A stretch of DNA of 64,000 nt from Pisolithus tinctorius (lineage: Eukaryota > Basidiomycota > Agaricomycetes > Boletales > Pisolithaceae): NCBI GenBank assembly GCA_024663395.1, contig JANFAH010000003.1, positions 2,232,001 through 2,296,000 of the forward strand, read 5' to 3'. Of the stretch, positions 12,101 to 24,906 are shown one piece after another (position 1 is the stretch's first letter; every line of letters begins with the position of its first letter). The position numbers and the translations under genes are program-made. The notes under the pieces are model-generated. The model did not search any database. It was not told the origin of the DNA and worked only from the letters and a program-made list of their open reading frames with translations.

Positions 12101-15100
12101 GCACGGCGTCAGACTCGGCTCCCATCTGAATTAAGGACATCCCGAGTTTGCTTATGGTTAAAACCGTGGTGAACTAATTCAATTAGCACTCTTGTCGGGT
12201 AACCTGTCACAGAACTTGCCTGTTGACATAACAGAATCTGGTTAATATATAACTTGATAGCTTGGGAATGAACATTGAAGTCATCCTCAAGAACACTGAT
12301 GGAAACATCATGCAACTCCAGACGAACTGCATTTTCAGAACGCGGAGTAGACAGTCGAGATTTATCATCGGCCGCATCTCCATCGTCGATCGGAGCTTGT
12401 GGTGCACTGGTAAAGAAGGAAATAAGCGCGATCAAAGGCTCGATGGCAAAGATAATGCGGGGCGAATCCACCGTCACGATCGTAAGGGACGAGGTCCCCG
12501 AAGACGTGTACAAAATCATAAACTGGTTGCGGTGATGGTCGGCTGCAGGGATAATTTCTCTAAACTTGGATGCCCCTGCTCTCGTGTCGTTCATGGTAAA
12601 GGACTTCAATACGACTTGCGCCTCTAAAGCACCATCGGAAATAGACTTGTAGCGGAGGGTGGTATCGTTCAAGGCAAGACGGACTATTCCGTGATTCCCG
12701 AGGGTTGCTTCGGTGCTAGCCGCCGTGTCGTAGAGATGAAGCCTGATCACATTCACGGATGCCACCAAATCGATGACTGTCCAAGATCGAACTTCGTCGA
12801 CGGCGGCGATCCGAACCTCAGGTTCCAGATTCACCCTACCGGGTCGTTCGCTCGACAAACTCTCGCCGGCTTGGTTAGAACTGGGCGACATCGTAGAGTT
12901 CATGTCAGCAATGGTATCAGAGGCAAACACTCTTGGTATCGATCGTGAGAGTTCAACGAGAATCCGATATTGGTCCTGGGTTAGATGCAACTTGACATCG
13001 GACACTTTGATAGCCACCTTAGAACTGTTGTTAAAGCTGCTTGCTGAGAAGATTAAGGGCGCTCACTTGTATATCAGGGCTGACAGTTTCCAGAGGACGG
13101 TCGTTGGCTGTACCCTGCAATACGTCTGCAAAGATATCTATGTCATCAACAATCTTCAGCCTTGACAGCTTCCCGTCCCAGTGAAACTCTGATGCGAGCT
13201 GAATGCCCCGGAGACTTGCGATGATTTTGTACGAGTAACCTTCGTAAGAGTTACGGGCAGTGATTTCGCCAAGTCGCATGATCAAGACATCAGGAACTCG
13301 TGCGGAGTCGCAAGGAAAGACGATGATAGGTGTCTTAACCGACACCTCGAATTGTATACGGTCAATTTCAGACGCTTTCTGAACCGCTGCATCACGGGCA
13401 GCGTCGTAGAGGACTTTAAGTTTGGCAAGTTTCACTGCAAACAAATAAATGTCACGAAGCGGTTGCTCGACGAAGTGGACTCTGAGGGAGCCCGTAGTGA
13501 GGTGAATGGATGAATTCACACCGGCAAGGTCCGCTTCGGCGGGGTTGTATGTTCGATATTGGAATTCGGCAAAGTTCTGACCTTCGATGGATAGAATTTG
13601 CTTGAACCCAGGTCGACAGACGTCGACGGCACGATCATCGCTCAAAGCAAGGCTCCCTAGCCTGCCCGTGACGGTCATCGCGCCAGATTCCACCGAGACG
13701 AAAATATAAGCTGTCGATAAACTAAGGGTTGCCAGACTGGAAACATCGTCAATCAGCATGACTAGAAATTGTATCGTTAATATAGTATATTAATCCCAAG
13801 GTGGTATCACGTACTTCGTATACTATCCAAATTCACTGTGACGCGTATAGCGCCGCTTGTAACTGGGTCGACGGTGTGATCAGATCGCTCCGGGTTCATC
13901 TGAATAGTAGGCAGGTCGTCGTTCTGTTGAACGAACGTGCTCATGATGAAGTCATAAAAAGAAATTACAGGCTCTGGTGCAGCCCTGAATATGAATGTGG
14001 ACAGGCAAACGTCCACACACTGTTCGACGTCGTCGTATGCCGCGAGGAAATCCGGAGATGCCTGTTGAACACGCATGTAGGAAATGGACAACAGATCCTC
14101 ATCCCCGCGACCTTCAGCATGGTCTGATGACACCAACTGTAGTGGTTCTCCCTGAGTGTGGGCAACATTCATTGCCATACTTCTGTGCAGTTATTAGCTT
14201 CTCTGGCAGAGGATTGGCAAAAAAGTTCACCTCAGCTTGATGTCGACCCTAACCTTCAGCTCGAGAAAAGTGCATGCCAAGCGAAATCGCTGGAGAGTAA
14301 GATCTCCTAAGGCTTTTTCGTACCTATCGCCATAGGACTTTAATATGGTTGCACGCAGCTCGTCCACAGCGAAGTCCAACTGAAGGAAACGCTGTTGCAC
14401 GGAGTTTTTCTCGTTCTACTGAATAAGAAAGGTGGAGAATAAACACGAAGCACGCGTACCTGCAACATTTCAGCTCTTGCTTTTAAGACGTCTGCTTGGG
14501 TGCTTGGTCTATCTTCCTCATCAGACTGGGAATCCTCGATATTGTACTCCGGGTCTGAGTTGAAAAGACTTGCGGACGGGGGGAACACCACGGATCCTTT
14601 ATCAGCGCGAGCAGTTGTGTCCTGTGAGTCATCATCCAGGTTCGGGATGCCAACATCGATAAGACGCATAAGGATCTTGTACTTTGCGTCGGAAACATTA
14701 ATATGAAGGTTGGGAAGTTTCCCGGCCACCTTGAAGCGAGCCAGGGCGACTGCACTAGGAACAATAGTGTGTTGAATCTCCAATTCAATGTTAGTGGGCT
14801 CCAGCAAGTGCAGGAAGTCACCCGTTTCAGACACAAGAGCATCTCGACAAGATTGTAAATCATTCCCAATAACGAACTGTGGAACGAGGTCAACCAAACA
14901 TATCCCTCCAAACGAAAGATAAGGGGGCCACCTGTGCTGCATCAAGACGTAAAAGCACTTTGTCGTACATCACAGATTCCAATCGCCTGTAATCGGCTTC
15001 GTCGTATTGCCTGCCCCTTTTTGCCTGTATTTCCCTGAGAATATTTTTATCCACAAGATTACTCTCAATCGAAATATGACCGGCGTCAACGATGAGGTGA

Positions 15101-17760
15101 CCACCAGAAGTGGAGGTAACACTAAAGGTTGGGTCAGACCTTGACAAGCATCCGTACGGATTTATCGGACTTCTCGGGTATAATAATGACAGGAGCATTC
15201 ATATCCACGTGGAGGTCAATAGTCTTGTGTGTTTGAAGGGCGTATTCAAGACCTGCACGAGTCTCCTTCCTTAAGCCCTCGAAAGTTTGGCTGGCCACGT
15301 TCTGATCATAGTTAATATCCGTGGTAAAGTGCACAGGTATGACTTACTAGCAACGCCTCTACTGATCCTAACTGACTCTTAGGCGGCCTCAAAAACTTGG
15401 TGATCGCTTCAATGTAACCCCTGTGATATATAATTTCCATATGACGCATGCGAGCTGTAAGAGCTGTATCTGCACGCTGATCAAGGGGATTGTTTTCGAA
15501 TTTGAGGAAAAAGAAGGGGTCATCAGGCTCGCCATATCCTCGAGGTTTGACTTTCTTTGAATCTGGATTTTTGACCTGGACGATTTGGGGGTGAGCAGTG
15601 TTCGCAGTCGTACCATCGTAAACGCTGAAGCCACCCAAGGAGATTGAGATCTCGAAGTTGTCCGGTCGCTGGACAAAATCAGCACGGAATGAATCAAAAT
15701 TCGTCGAAATGACGTCCTTCGCATTCCTTCTAGGTTCCGTTTTCAAGGCAAACAAGCCTTTCTTCAGTTCCGCTGCAACGTGTAACAACAACGCATCTCG
15801 TGGCACTTCGAAGGATTCCGCAATAGCCGATCTTTCATCGTAGTCCAAGGCTTCATAAAGTTGTCTTCGTTGCTCATCCGTCATGTTGCCGCTGAACACA
15901 GCGTCTTCTGTAGGCCGGTCTTCCGAGGATGCTCCCCAAAGCCAAGATGTCCAGCCCCGTGATTGTTGTTGTTGGCGCGCACGCTCTTCTTCTAGCTTCT
16001 TTCTTTGTGCAGCGTCTTTTCGTAACTGAGATCGAGCTATAGATCTGTAGAAACGAATGTCCTCGTAAGAAAGCTTCGTTTCCAGGGTTTGCAACGCGAG
16101 AGCTTCCTAAGACCTAGCTTAGACGGCTAGTTATATTTTAGGTGGCAAACGCACGGGTTCCCGCAGTGTATTCATGACCTTCCTTTTGAAGAGCTCAACG
16201 TATTTATTGCGATCGTCTCGGCGCTCGGAGAAGTAAGCCCAGTTCCATTTCCAGTGGCGTTCGCGCACTTCGTTCAAAATGGCATTAATAGCAAACTTCA
16301 AGTAAGCTCTCCCGCGGTTCCTTGCAATTTCCTCGCCACTCGGTCGATATTTTCGGTACTACACGAAAGCGTTGAGTGATGCCGACGATAGGGTATGATT
16401 TGCTTACTTGACGTTGTCTGAGGTAAACTTGGTACATATCCACCAGCGATAGAGCATCGTGGTACTGCTCCTCGTCCAAAGATAGCCCAATCTCATCGAA
16501 GAGCAGGCGGACATCGTAGTGGGGAGTTTTGTTGTTCACTCCATGATTAAGCACAATCTTTCGGCAATATGAGCCCCACGAGATCAAATCAGATAACTGC
16601 ACTTACTCTGCCTTCTCCAGAGACTGGACTTAAGATGAACTGATGTGAAGGGCCCATGTTGTTTAGTGATATCTTGTGCTTGGTCAGAAAACATCACGCA
16701 GTTACAACAACGGGCTCACCATAGACTCTAATTTTCCTTGCACCTCATGCAACGAGAGATTGGCCATACTTTGGGAGTCGGTGTCGAAGTACACGGCCAA
16801 CGACGAAAGATTCGCCAACTAATCCTCTCTGAGAACGACGTTGGGCACAAACAAAGGGGACAACTTACTTTATGGATTGCGCCAGCTGTACTCTCAATAA
16901 ATGCGGGTTCCCATTTCTCATTGACAGACCTAACACTGAAACTGGCCAATGTCGCACCGGCAGAGAACGGATGCTATGTTTATTTGTCTGAGCTCGTGCC
17001 ATCTCTTCAATCAGAATACTCACACCAGGGACACTCATTTTGTCTTCATACCGCACGTGGATATTTTTGACTGTCACTTGCAGATTGTTAACGATTTTGG
17101 CTGTTAGGGAGTCCCAGAGGGATTGAGAAGATCTGTCTACTTCATCTCAGCTGAGGATTCGAAGAAAACGCATACAAGTGAAGCACACCGGGAGTAGCAT
17201 CTGTTTGGCTCTTCACATGCAATAACTCGGCATTTCTTAGCCGCTCTTGTTTTGCTGCCTGGAGACGTTCCTCTTCTTCCTCAGGATCAATGTCATTTTG
17301 AGAGGAAGGCACGACAAGAAGGTAAACGTCTTCTATCAATATCTCCACGGGTCTGTTCCCCAAATTCATCCAATACAGGGAGAGAGTAAATGTGCCCAAG
17401 TAACCTGCAGCGAGTGATATGAGCAAGGCGTCGAAGAGTCATCGTATCCAAGTACCTTCTAAAACATCCACAGGCAATCTGAACTTATCCAGTGCGCCTC
17501 TCTTCAAACGCAGATTGCGCAGCGTCAGCTGACCTGGAAACGTATAGAAATGGGTTGAATGTGCCACAGAGAAAACCGTCGCCAGGAGCGCGTCTACCTT
17601 GCGCTATTCCATAATTCACTTGGTTCATATCCAGGTTTTCGACATATGGGGCGAGGATCCTGTTAAACACCTGTTGGACTATGTGGTAGTGGCCGCAGAA
17701 ACTTGCGGCGTCTGGACGTACCACATTCAAGACGTCCTTGCCCGGATCTAACCACCACAT
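6176..17760 (-). CDS. VPS13: VPS13 bridge-like lipid transfer protein
   Basis: Many short-intron exons on the minus strand encode a giant protein, roughly 3,000 residues. The start is an ATG at 17760-17758 in a 39-nt first exon (MWWLDPGKDVLNV). Exons 17598-17670 and 17456-17533 continue the chorein_N domain (VFNRILAPYVENLDMNQVNY; LRNLRLKRGALDKFRLPVDV). Further signatures are a second chorein segment near 17000 (VKNIHVRYEDK), a charged segment near 15950-16090, SHR-BD/VAB-type beta-rich domains across about 8.1-11.3 kb (RIRNRTGFQLFVWSDD), the ATG_C region near 7450-7600 (GNPVGLFTNVSSGVADIFYA) and a PH-like C-terminus at 6176-6460. VPS13 proteins form a hydrophobic groove that moves bulk phospholipid between membranes at contact sites. 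The stop is at 6176-6178. Domain order and completeness look normal. I did not resolve every intron, so the outer boundaries are firm and the inner exons approximate. Confidence 0.95.
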
Positions 17761-18209
17761 CGTGGTCGGGACACTTCAAGACCTGATCACCGGTATTGGT
17801 ATTGGAGTGAGTGTGCACGAGGAGGAATCCTGACGAGTTCCCTATACCCCAGGGTCGTGGGTAACGTTCGTCATATCATGTGACTAAGGGCGGGGCCACT
17901 GCGCTATCTATCCCGACGGGAGAGCAAAATCCTCGCAGCGGGCTAAACGGAACTTCCCAAAAAGATGATCCCAAATCGAGGAGCAGTGCCCGTTCTTATC
18001 TATCTTACAACTTACCTTCGAAAACCGATTCGTCTCTGGGGGCTAGCCACGCCCCAAGTTTGTATGTAAAAGTTAAGTCTACCACAAGCCCTGTTCATTA
18101 ATATGTCCCGTGGACTTCCGTCCGGATCTATCCGTGCGAGCTCCTAAATACTGGGCAACCGAACGGTAGTGCCTGCCTTCTCACTCCCCCACTAACTCGC
18201 CCCAAAATA
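17761..18209. other. Gap upstream of VPS13 (likely divergent promoter)
   Basis: About 450 bases between the VPS13 start and the first plausible codon of the next plus-strand gene. A short open frame at 17880-18101 has no recognisable content and is not called. The segment probably holds the VPS13 promoter and possibly that of the putative gene at 18210. Confidence 0.4.
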
Positions 18210-18883
18210 TGATCACCCTCCTTCCCCAGTCATACACGGAAATGGCCGCCAGCGCCACTGCTAATCAGGAACTGCGACTGAATGAGGTGGGCATTACAGC
18301 AATGTGTTGGTCCGGCAACAACTGCATCGTTTGCCTGCAGCTAAATAACCTGACCGACGCAGTAGAGCCCTTTGCGAGGTAAAAATGCGTCCCGACTAAC
18401 TGCGTACATCTACGTGGTAGTGGCTGACGCCTTCCTCGCGCCACCGGCAGGCTTGCCAGTAGAACCAGCTGTTCAGTCAGGCTACATTGCTCCGTTCCAA
18501 TGTGGTCTCCGTGCTCTGATACTTGTCAGTCCACCTGTACATGATGTTGTGCTACAACCCATAGTCTCTCAGGTTATGACCTTCATGAGCTCAACGACCT
18601 ACGGTCACGGTCCCTAGTCTTTATCCACGACCTCTTGGAACTGCTACGTTCTAACGGGGTTAGTTCAGACGATAACAGCTTGCCAGATCATCTATTCATT
18701 TCGTTTGTAGATATCGGCATCATACAAACTTGCACCTTCCAATTCGCCACTCTGCTTCATATGCGCGTTGCCGACAGAACTAAGTGTTCCGAAGGTGAGG
18801 TCGGCCACAGTCGAGATACTACAGAACGCTCGGGTTACCGCAAGGTACTCGTTGATATCTACAACAATCGTTGCATTTCTTAA
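18210..18883 (+). CDS. Putative small multi-exon gene, function unknown
   Basis: I can read fragments of a spliced frame but not a complete gene model. A possible first exon, 18210-18287, starts with ATG and ends before GTGGGC. A possible second exon after the CAG near 18341 reads LNNLTDAVEPFAR and ends before GTAAAA. A later exon near 18570-18720 reads as a helical, leucine-rich stretch (SLVFIHDLLELLRSNG). The heptad-like leucines suggest a small coiled-coil or complex subunit. I do not recognise the family and do not assign a role. The middle section (18390-18560) could be one exon or several introns, and the end coordinate is only the last open frame. Confidence 0.3.
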
Positions 18884-19105
18884 CCATTTGCCTATAGACA
18901 GAAGGTATTACTGGCGGACCTAGAACATGGACCCGCACTTATCATTTCCTGAATGTTTGTACCCATTGATCGTCTTGAATGCTACGTGTAATTGCTTTCG
19001 TCATGTTGCTTGTAACCGAAGCATGTACATATAATACACCCGCTGGGGAATTTGATTTTAGTTAGCAAACAAAACCACAGTGTGACAGTGTTAGAGGGTG
19101 ACCCC

Positions 19106-19121
19106 CTGTGACGAGTCACAG
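19106..19121. promoter_or_regulatory. 16-bp near-perfect palindrome upstream of the ELO gene
   Basis: CTGTGACGAGTCACAG is symmetric except for its central two bases and lies 77 bases before the ELO start codon. Its core TGACGAGTCA resembles a bZIP half-site pair. That it acts as an operator is inference. Confidence 0.4.
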
Positions 19122-19198
19122 ACACGTCACGCCGCCGTCACCCCATAACTCTGTCACCGCGGGCGAATTTTTCCTGAACTTGTCGTTCCTCTTCCGCC

Positions 19199-20386
19199 AT
19201 GGTATCTCTCGCCGATTTCCTCCTCACCATCCTTCCTACAGACAGTGTCCCTCCGTACCTTAAACGGTGGATAGTCGGCGAGTCCCCTTTGTCAACTTGG
19301 CCAGCCGTCGCCACAGCCCTTGCGTTGTACCTTGCTATAATATTTGGCATCCAGGAGCTCATGAGGAATGGACCTCCTCAGAAGTTGAATGCTCTCTTCC
19401 GTTGTCACAATGCATTCCTTACCATCGGAAGCTTTGTACTTCTGGCTTTGATCGTCGAAGAGGTCACATCACTGTACTTGGCATCCGGCTTCTATAACGC
19501 AATGTGCTCAGAATTGTCCTGGACATCTGTAGGTGTTTCAAAGGTTGTTGCCTCTCTTCTCCTGAGAAGGGATTTATTTCTTTGCACAGAAACTCGAGTT
19601 CTATTACTTGGTCAATTACTACTTCAAGTACATCGAGCTCTTGGACACGATTTTCCTGGTACTGAAGAAGAAACCACTCTGTGAGTGTTATCTCTTACTG
19701 TGTCAACTTCACTCACTCACTTTTCATCCCTAGCATTCCTCCACGTCTTCCATCATTCTGCGACGGCTTTGTTATGCTTCACGCAATTGAACGGTAAAAC
19801 GAGTGTTGTAAGTAGCTCTTATCTTCCGAAACCTCCCTCACTGAGATTTATGTAGTCATGGGTTGTAATCTCTCTCAACCTGTTTGTTCACGTGATAATG
19901 TGTGAGTCTGACCGTTTTGCCCCTTTCCCACTTTATTTATAAGGGAGCAGACTACTACTATTATGCGACTGCCGGGGGTGCCAAAATCTGGGTACGTCTA
20001 TCTGTTCTTGCGATCTGAATTCCCTATATGACGTTGGGCAACAGTGGAAAAGATATCTCACAACGATGCAAATCGTCCAGTTCATTGTTGATCTATTTAT
20101 TGTTTACTTCGGCAGTAAGTGAGCGCCATAACAATTTTCGCGTTGGTGCTCACTCCGTCAAGCTTACCAACACTTCGCCCATTCGCGCTGGACTTGGCTA
20201 CCCCACATCGCTAATTGCGCTGGAACGGAGGCCGCTGCACTGCTTGGATGTGGCTTGCTCTCTAGCTATCTCGTGCTTTTCATCAACTTCTACATTCAGA
20301 CATATGAAAAGCCTGCGAGCGCAAAGAAGCCTACTGTAAATAGCAACGGGGTTGCAAATGGGTATGTCTATTTTCCCCGCTTGTAG
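19199..20386 (+). CDS. ELO-family very-long-chain fatty acid elongase
   Basis: Seven exons (19199-19528, 19590-19680, 19734-19807, 19856-19901, 19951-19991, 20045-20114, 20163-20386) join to 876 nt, 291 residues, the usual ELO length. The product is the 3-ketoacyl-CoA synthase of the ER elongation cycle, which condenses malonyl-CoA with an acyl-CoA to make long and very-long-chain fatty acids for sphingolipids. Diagnostic elements are KLEFYYLVNYYFKYIELLDT, the catalytic histidine box HVFHH (residues 144-148), a tyrosine run leading to YYYYYATAGG, and several hydrophobic helices. The C-terminal tail is lysine-containing (YEKPASAKKPT), as in ER retrieval tails. The final exon runs without splicing to TAG at 20384-20386; an alternative splice at 20362 cannot be excluded. 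Which of the yeast ELO1/2/3 types it matches cannot be decided. Confidence 0.93.
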
Positions 20387-20988
20387 CTGGCGCTCATCGT
20401 CCGCCAGGGTCAAGCATCACTAAGGGAGTATACTTTGCAGTGACACGGCTTCGTGAACTACTTATACAATGCTTTGAGTTACCCTAATACGTATTAGAAC
20501 TTTTTGGAGCCGGGAAATCACTGTTTACCCATTCATTCGAACCTCATAGTCCATCTGATCGATTTACTATGTTATTGCCATGCTCTTCTGGTTTGTGGCG
20601 TAACCCATTATTACTGTCTATTCCTTGCAGCGTACAAAGGCAAGGGTTTGTTTTTGGATCTTCGTGACAGGGTTTTCCATCTGTAAAAGATCTGAATCCA
20701 TTTTCTGGACAGTTCGTCGCCGTTAATGAGTGTTGTGTTCTGTTAGTGTCGGGCTTTCTTTTTTGAGCGAAATATTGTGGTTCCAACCCCTCATCACCTA
20801 AAGTTGGTAAGCCTGGAAAGCATTCGAAATTGGATTACATAATCATTCCACCTGGATTACTACTACAGCCTCATATAAAGTGTCACTGTAGAAAAAAAGA
20901 AACGGGGTATAACTGTGTAGATATGCACCTGTGACATGGAGGAACTAGATGAGGGAATGACATCAAGACCTGATCAACGACCTCGCCT
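20387..20988. other. Convergent 3' gap between ELO and AP-2 alpha
   Basis: Roughly 600 bases between two convergent genes. It contains AT-rich stretches and short open frames without recognisable content, consistent with two 3' untranslated regions. I see no gene in it. Confidence 0.5.
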
Positions 20989-23900
20989 TTATTCCATCCT
21001 AAGGGCAGTTTCTACCAGTCTCTGCACTGCAGTAGCCACTTCTTCAGAGGTACTCCGGACAGTTAGCCGACATAACTAGTGGTTCAATTAAGTCCACGCG
21101 TGGCAACAGAAGTTAACACTGACCTTAGCTTCACGGTTTGGTTCCAAACGCAGTAAACAGCCAACCTTTCCTTCGACCGAGGTGTGCAGAACAGCAGCAC
21201 CGACAATGTTGCTAGGATTAGGATCAATCCCATCCAGTATCTCGAAGTGGTTCCCTGAAACAATCCGACGGTTGTGTGGAAGGTCTATATGACCGGCAGC
21301 ATCCAGGCAAATAGGGAAAACGACCTGTGCTTCTCGGGGGAAACCTCCTATAAGCTTCCACCTCTCGAAAAAGTCAGCCTGCCCGAATTTTACGCCTTCA
21401 AAGAATTTAGTAACAATGACTGGTAACCGTATCGAGATAGACTGGTAGGCACCAGCTAGAAATGATACCGTAAGAATGGGAGGGCAAGTGAAAACTTTCT
21501 TGCATTCTACTTGTAAAAGTTGTTGACTCTGGGTGCGGGGAGCAAGGACATTCGCAGGTATCTTTGCGAAAGTCGCAGAAAGTGCCGCAGAATCGCTCAC
21601 GTAAACGGTGGACGTAAACGAAGTGAGCGGCGCGGAGACCTTGTTTCCAAAGTAAATTGCCAACTGTCCCAGGTAACCCTGAAACCTTGATTTGATCCCG
21701 ATTTGGATCTGAACGTCCTCGTAGAGAACGCCTTCTGCGCTGTACGTGAGCTTCTGATACCACTTGTCGATCGATGGGCCAACGGTCAGCCGCGGCGCAG
21801 GGGCAGACTCCCCTGCCTCACTGGGCACGGTCAAATCCAGGCCAGCAAGGGCGTTTAATACGGCCGAGTCTGCAGTCCCGGAGGGGGTAGTAGAATCATT
21901 TACAGGCAATTCCGCTTGCTTAGAGCGCACCAAAGTAGTCATTTGTTGTTGTTCGAGGTTTATCTCTCTCCCCCCATGTATCCATGTCCGTTTGTCTTCC
22001 GTATCCGTCATTTTCCGATTGAGCCTGCTCGTAAGCCCGCTCACCCTCGGCGGGAATGGAGGCATCTCCTCACAAACGTTCTGCAACATTTCGTTATCAT
22101 CCGGTAGACAAGCCAAGGCGTAGTATTCGCATGCGCGTTGTTGGAGCTCGGCATCCAGTACGTGCCGATAGCGCTCGAAAATATTAATGAGCTGTGGCTT
22201 TATTTCCGGGAAGACGTTGACCCATTTGATGTAGGTCGATAGTAGGATGGAACGAGTAGGTGCGACACAAAATTGGGATTTTGAATGGAGCGCCTGGAAT
22301 TGCTCGATGGGGCTGTAACCTGGCTCATTTGCAATAAGGTGCCCATACTCCCCCAAGATGTACCCTATAGCTATGATCAAAAGCGATCTAGGAAATGCTG
22401 TCCTCACGCACCTCCAACTTTCACCAAACTTTCGTGTACGGATGGCGTCTTTAAGTATTCGAATACGACTCTAGCCGCATATTCTTGCAAATCCTCCGTA
22501 TTTGTGACGATCTGCACCACTCGATACCAAACTTCCTCCCCCACATGGTCGCCAGCGGCGCTGATAAGTTGCAGTATGGTGTCAACGTACCACTTGTACG
22601 AGCTTGCGTATTTCTCGGTGAGAATGGCAATTTTAAGCACCATCTCTTCTCGTAGAACGTAATCGGCCACTTTCAGGTAACGTAGCAATTCGCCGACAAT
22701 GAGTTCTGAATTGTCGACATCGCACATACTGTACAGCAAGTCAAGCGCACGTCTCCGGACAGAAATGTCTTTGTCACGGAGTGAAAGAATAATAGTCCCC
22801 TGGTGTTTCTTCAGGGGATCGAGGGTCTCAGATCGTGCGGCAAGGTGAGCCATAGTGTCTAAGCCAAGGTAGCGGACGTTGGTTTCTTTAGAAGAGATGA
22901 AACGAGCCAGAAGGACAGCAGCCGTATCAACCAGGGGGGACCTGGTATCTAGGTGGATGGCAAGACTGATTGCTTCGAATAGCACAGCATTCTGAGCATT
23001 ATTGTGTTGGACGTTCCTCGAGGGCTCCGCGCTGCTAGTCATGATAGTCTGGAGTGTCTCATTGAGAACACTCTTGAGCGTCACGTCCTCTGTGGCAGTA
23101 GCATAAGATTGATACGGAGGTGAGAATGGCATACGGACCTGTTGGTGGGTAGTACTGAAGGAGCCGTAAAAGCTTTACCTGTAACCACGGTGCCGGGACC
23201 TTGTAATAGGTATATATCCCTGAGTACTCGTGCTCTATCCCGATCTATGGAGATCTCAGCCTATTCGTAATGGAAGATTACTTGGAAACTGAATTTACCC
23301 GATGCAATCGGTCGACAGCCTTGGTGTAGCAGACAGCAAAGGCATCCGGATGATCTTGAGCAAGGGCCATTATTAAACTGGTCACACACAGCACCACGCC
23401 CTACAATGCGCTGTTAGCACAAGGGAGACGGTATGGACCCCAATGAACTCGCCAGGTCCTGATCGTCCATTAAAGACACCAAGCGCAAAGCCCATTCCAC
23501 GGCAGGAATTACCTCGGGGCGTTTCCTGTAAAGGCGCAGCAGTGTCAACGCCGCCTTTTTCTTTACGAACGTCATGGAAGTTCTGGAGTGCGCTCAGAGA
23601 GCAGCTCCAGAAAGAGGCATGTGGCCTTACGGCGAAATCAAAAGCCTATGTACGTCTTCAGCGAGAGCCTCCGCCATCTCGCTACTTCCCACATTTGCTA
23701 TCGCATGCAGCGCAAGACAGTTATGAACCTCATTGTTCTCGTCGAGGTCCTTTCGGATCGAATTTACTACTAATCGAAGGAAGTCCGAATTCTCGTGCAT
23801 CAACAAAGTGACGGCCAAATAGCCCTGTACGAGAGCTAAGCTGTTAACGTCTCCAGTGAACGACAAACATACGATCTGCTTTTCACTGTATTTCGAGCTT

Positions 23901-24286
23901 GAAATGAGATTGACGGCTTCCAGGTGGCCAATATCGACCTTGTACCCCAGGATATATGTGAAGATGATCTTCGCGACATATCTAAGGATGGAAATGAACA
24001 AGACGCCAGCAGGTAGCAGTATAAGATTGTATTCACTTCTTCTTTTGATACCCATCGAGGTTGCCGTCTGAGAAGTGAGAAGTCGCAGTTGTTGGGAAGA
24101 AGAGAGGCAGCACCATACCTTTGAACTTCTTTCGTATGTTGGCCATCTCCTTGTTAATTCGTTTCTCCTCCAGCTCACGCACTCTGGCGCCGCGGATGTC
24201 GGCGATGAACTGGAAACTGGCATCAGCAGGTGATGAAATGTCTAGGGCCCACGCACTTGAGTCAAACCTCGCATATTGGCCGCCAT
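20989..24286 (-). CDS. APL3: AP-2 adaptor complex subunit alpha
   Basis: The start ATG is at 24286-24284 ([10 protein letters not shown], then an exon with [20 protein letters not shown]), typical of alpha adaptins. The trunk follows as helical repeats ([20 protein letters not shown] near 23940; [20 protein letters not shown] near 23200; long exons at 22404-23132 and 21088-22407). The C-terminal half carries the hinge and the appendage domain ([20 protein letters not shown] onward). The last exon, after a splice near 21078, encodes [18 protein letters not shown] and ends at TAA 20989-20991. The protein is the large subunit of the plasma-membrane clathrin adaptor, which binds PIP2 and cargo during endocytosis. 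I saw no frame breaks. The promoter region contains a partial copy of the neighbouring helicase's 3' end (24329-24385). Confidence 0.95.
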
Positions 24287-24328
24287 CTTGGGCAACGAGA
24301 TCCCGAGGACCGGGGTGAAAGGAACTGA

Positions 24329-24385
24329 CTGTTGGAGGGATTGGTTATGGAAATTTGAAACCTGCTTGGCGTAGCAGGTCGAGAG
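24329..24385. repeat. Direct repeat, copy 1 (partial copy of the helicase 3' end)
   Basis: This stretch matches 24839-24906 with one substitution (G/C in TTGGTTATGG versus TTGCTTATGG) and an 11-base deletion after AAACC. It lies just upstream of the AP-2 alpha start codon. The other copy is coding sequence at the end of the helicase gene, so this one is probably a non-coding duplicate. Confidence 0.85.
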
Positions 24386-24838
24386 CAAGTTAAACAAACT
24401 CGAGAACCCGGGTGACCGTTATGTAAGGCTAAAGTGTGTGGCGTAGGTACACACGGTACTCTGGCAGTTAACATATTACAGTAGTGTGGCTTCACTGCCC
24501 TGCCCACCCTATGGAGTACGGTTCTATCGAACAAACCTCATAGAAACCGATCCGGAGAGTTACGAACACACTAGATTCCCTATCATCTATCGTGCCTTAT
24601 GGACTTCACCACGACTCTGGGTGGCTTAGCCTAACTGACCCCAAGCATTTTTTAAAACAAGGCTACAGAGTATCTAAGCTTAAGATTCTATGGAATTTCC
24701 CCCCTGCCATCCGCTCGCTCAACGATAGCGAACACATCCAGTGGCATTTATTCATGCATGGAGGACACAAGAGAAGTGGTGTGACATTAACAAGCAAGTA
24801 CAATACGAAATCATGTACCATAAATGGATGATTTGCAG
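24386..24838. other. Segment between the two direct repeats
   Basis: About 450 bases with no supported gene, lying between the repeat copies and hence between the AP-2 alpha promoter and the helicase 3' end. It may be the original intergenic DNA or DNA inserted together with the duplication. No inverted repeats or transposase-like frame were seen. Confidence 0.4.
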
Positions 24839-24906
24839 CTGTTGGAGGGATTGCTTATGGAAATTTGAAACCTTTTGAAAGTCTGCTTGGCGTAGCAGGT
24901 CGAGAG
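24839..24906. repeat. Direct repeat, copy 2 (helicase coding 3' end)
   Basis: The longer copy of the repeat, overlapping the last ~17 codons and stop of the DExH helicase on the minus strand (RPATPSRLSKGFKFP then TAA). It is about 510 bases from copy 1. Confidence 0.85.

Noticed and set aside
24386..24838. Transposon between the direct repeats
   Set aside because: No inverted termini, target-site duplication or transposase-like frame; the repeats themselves are copies of a coding end.
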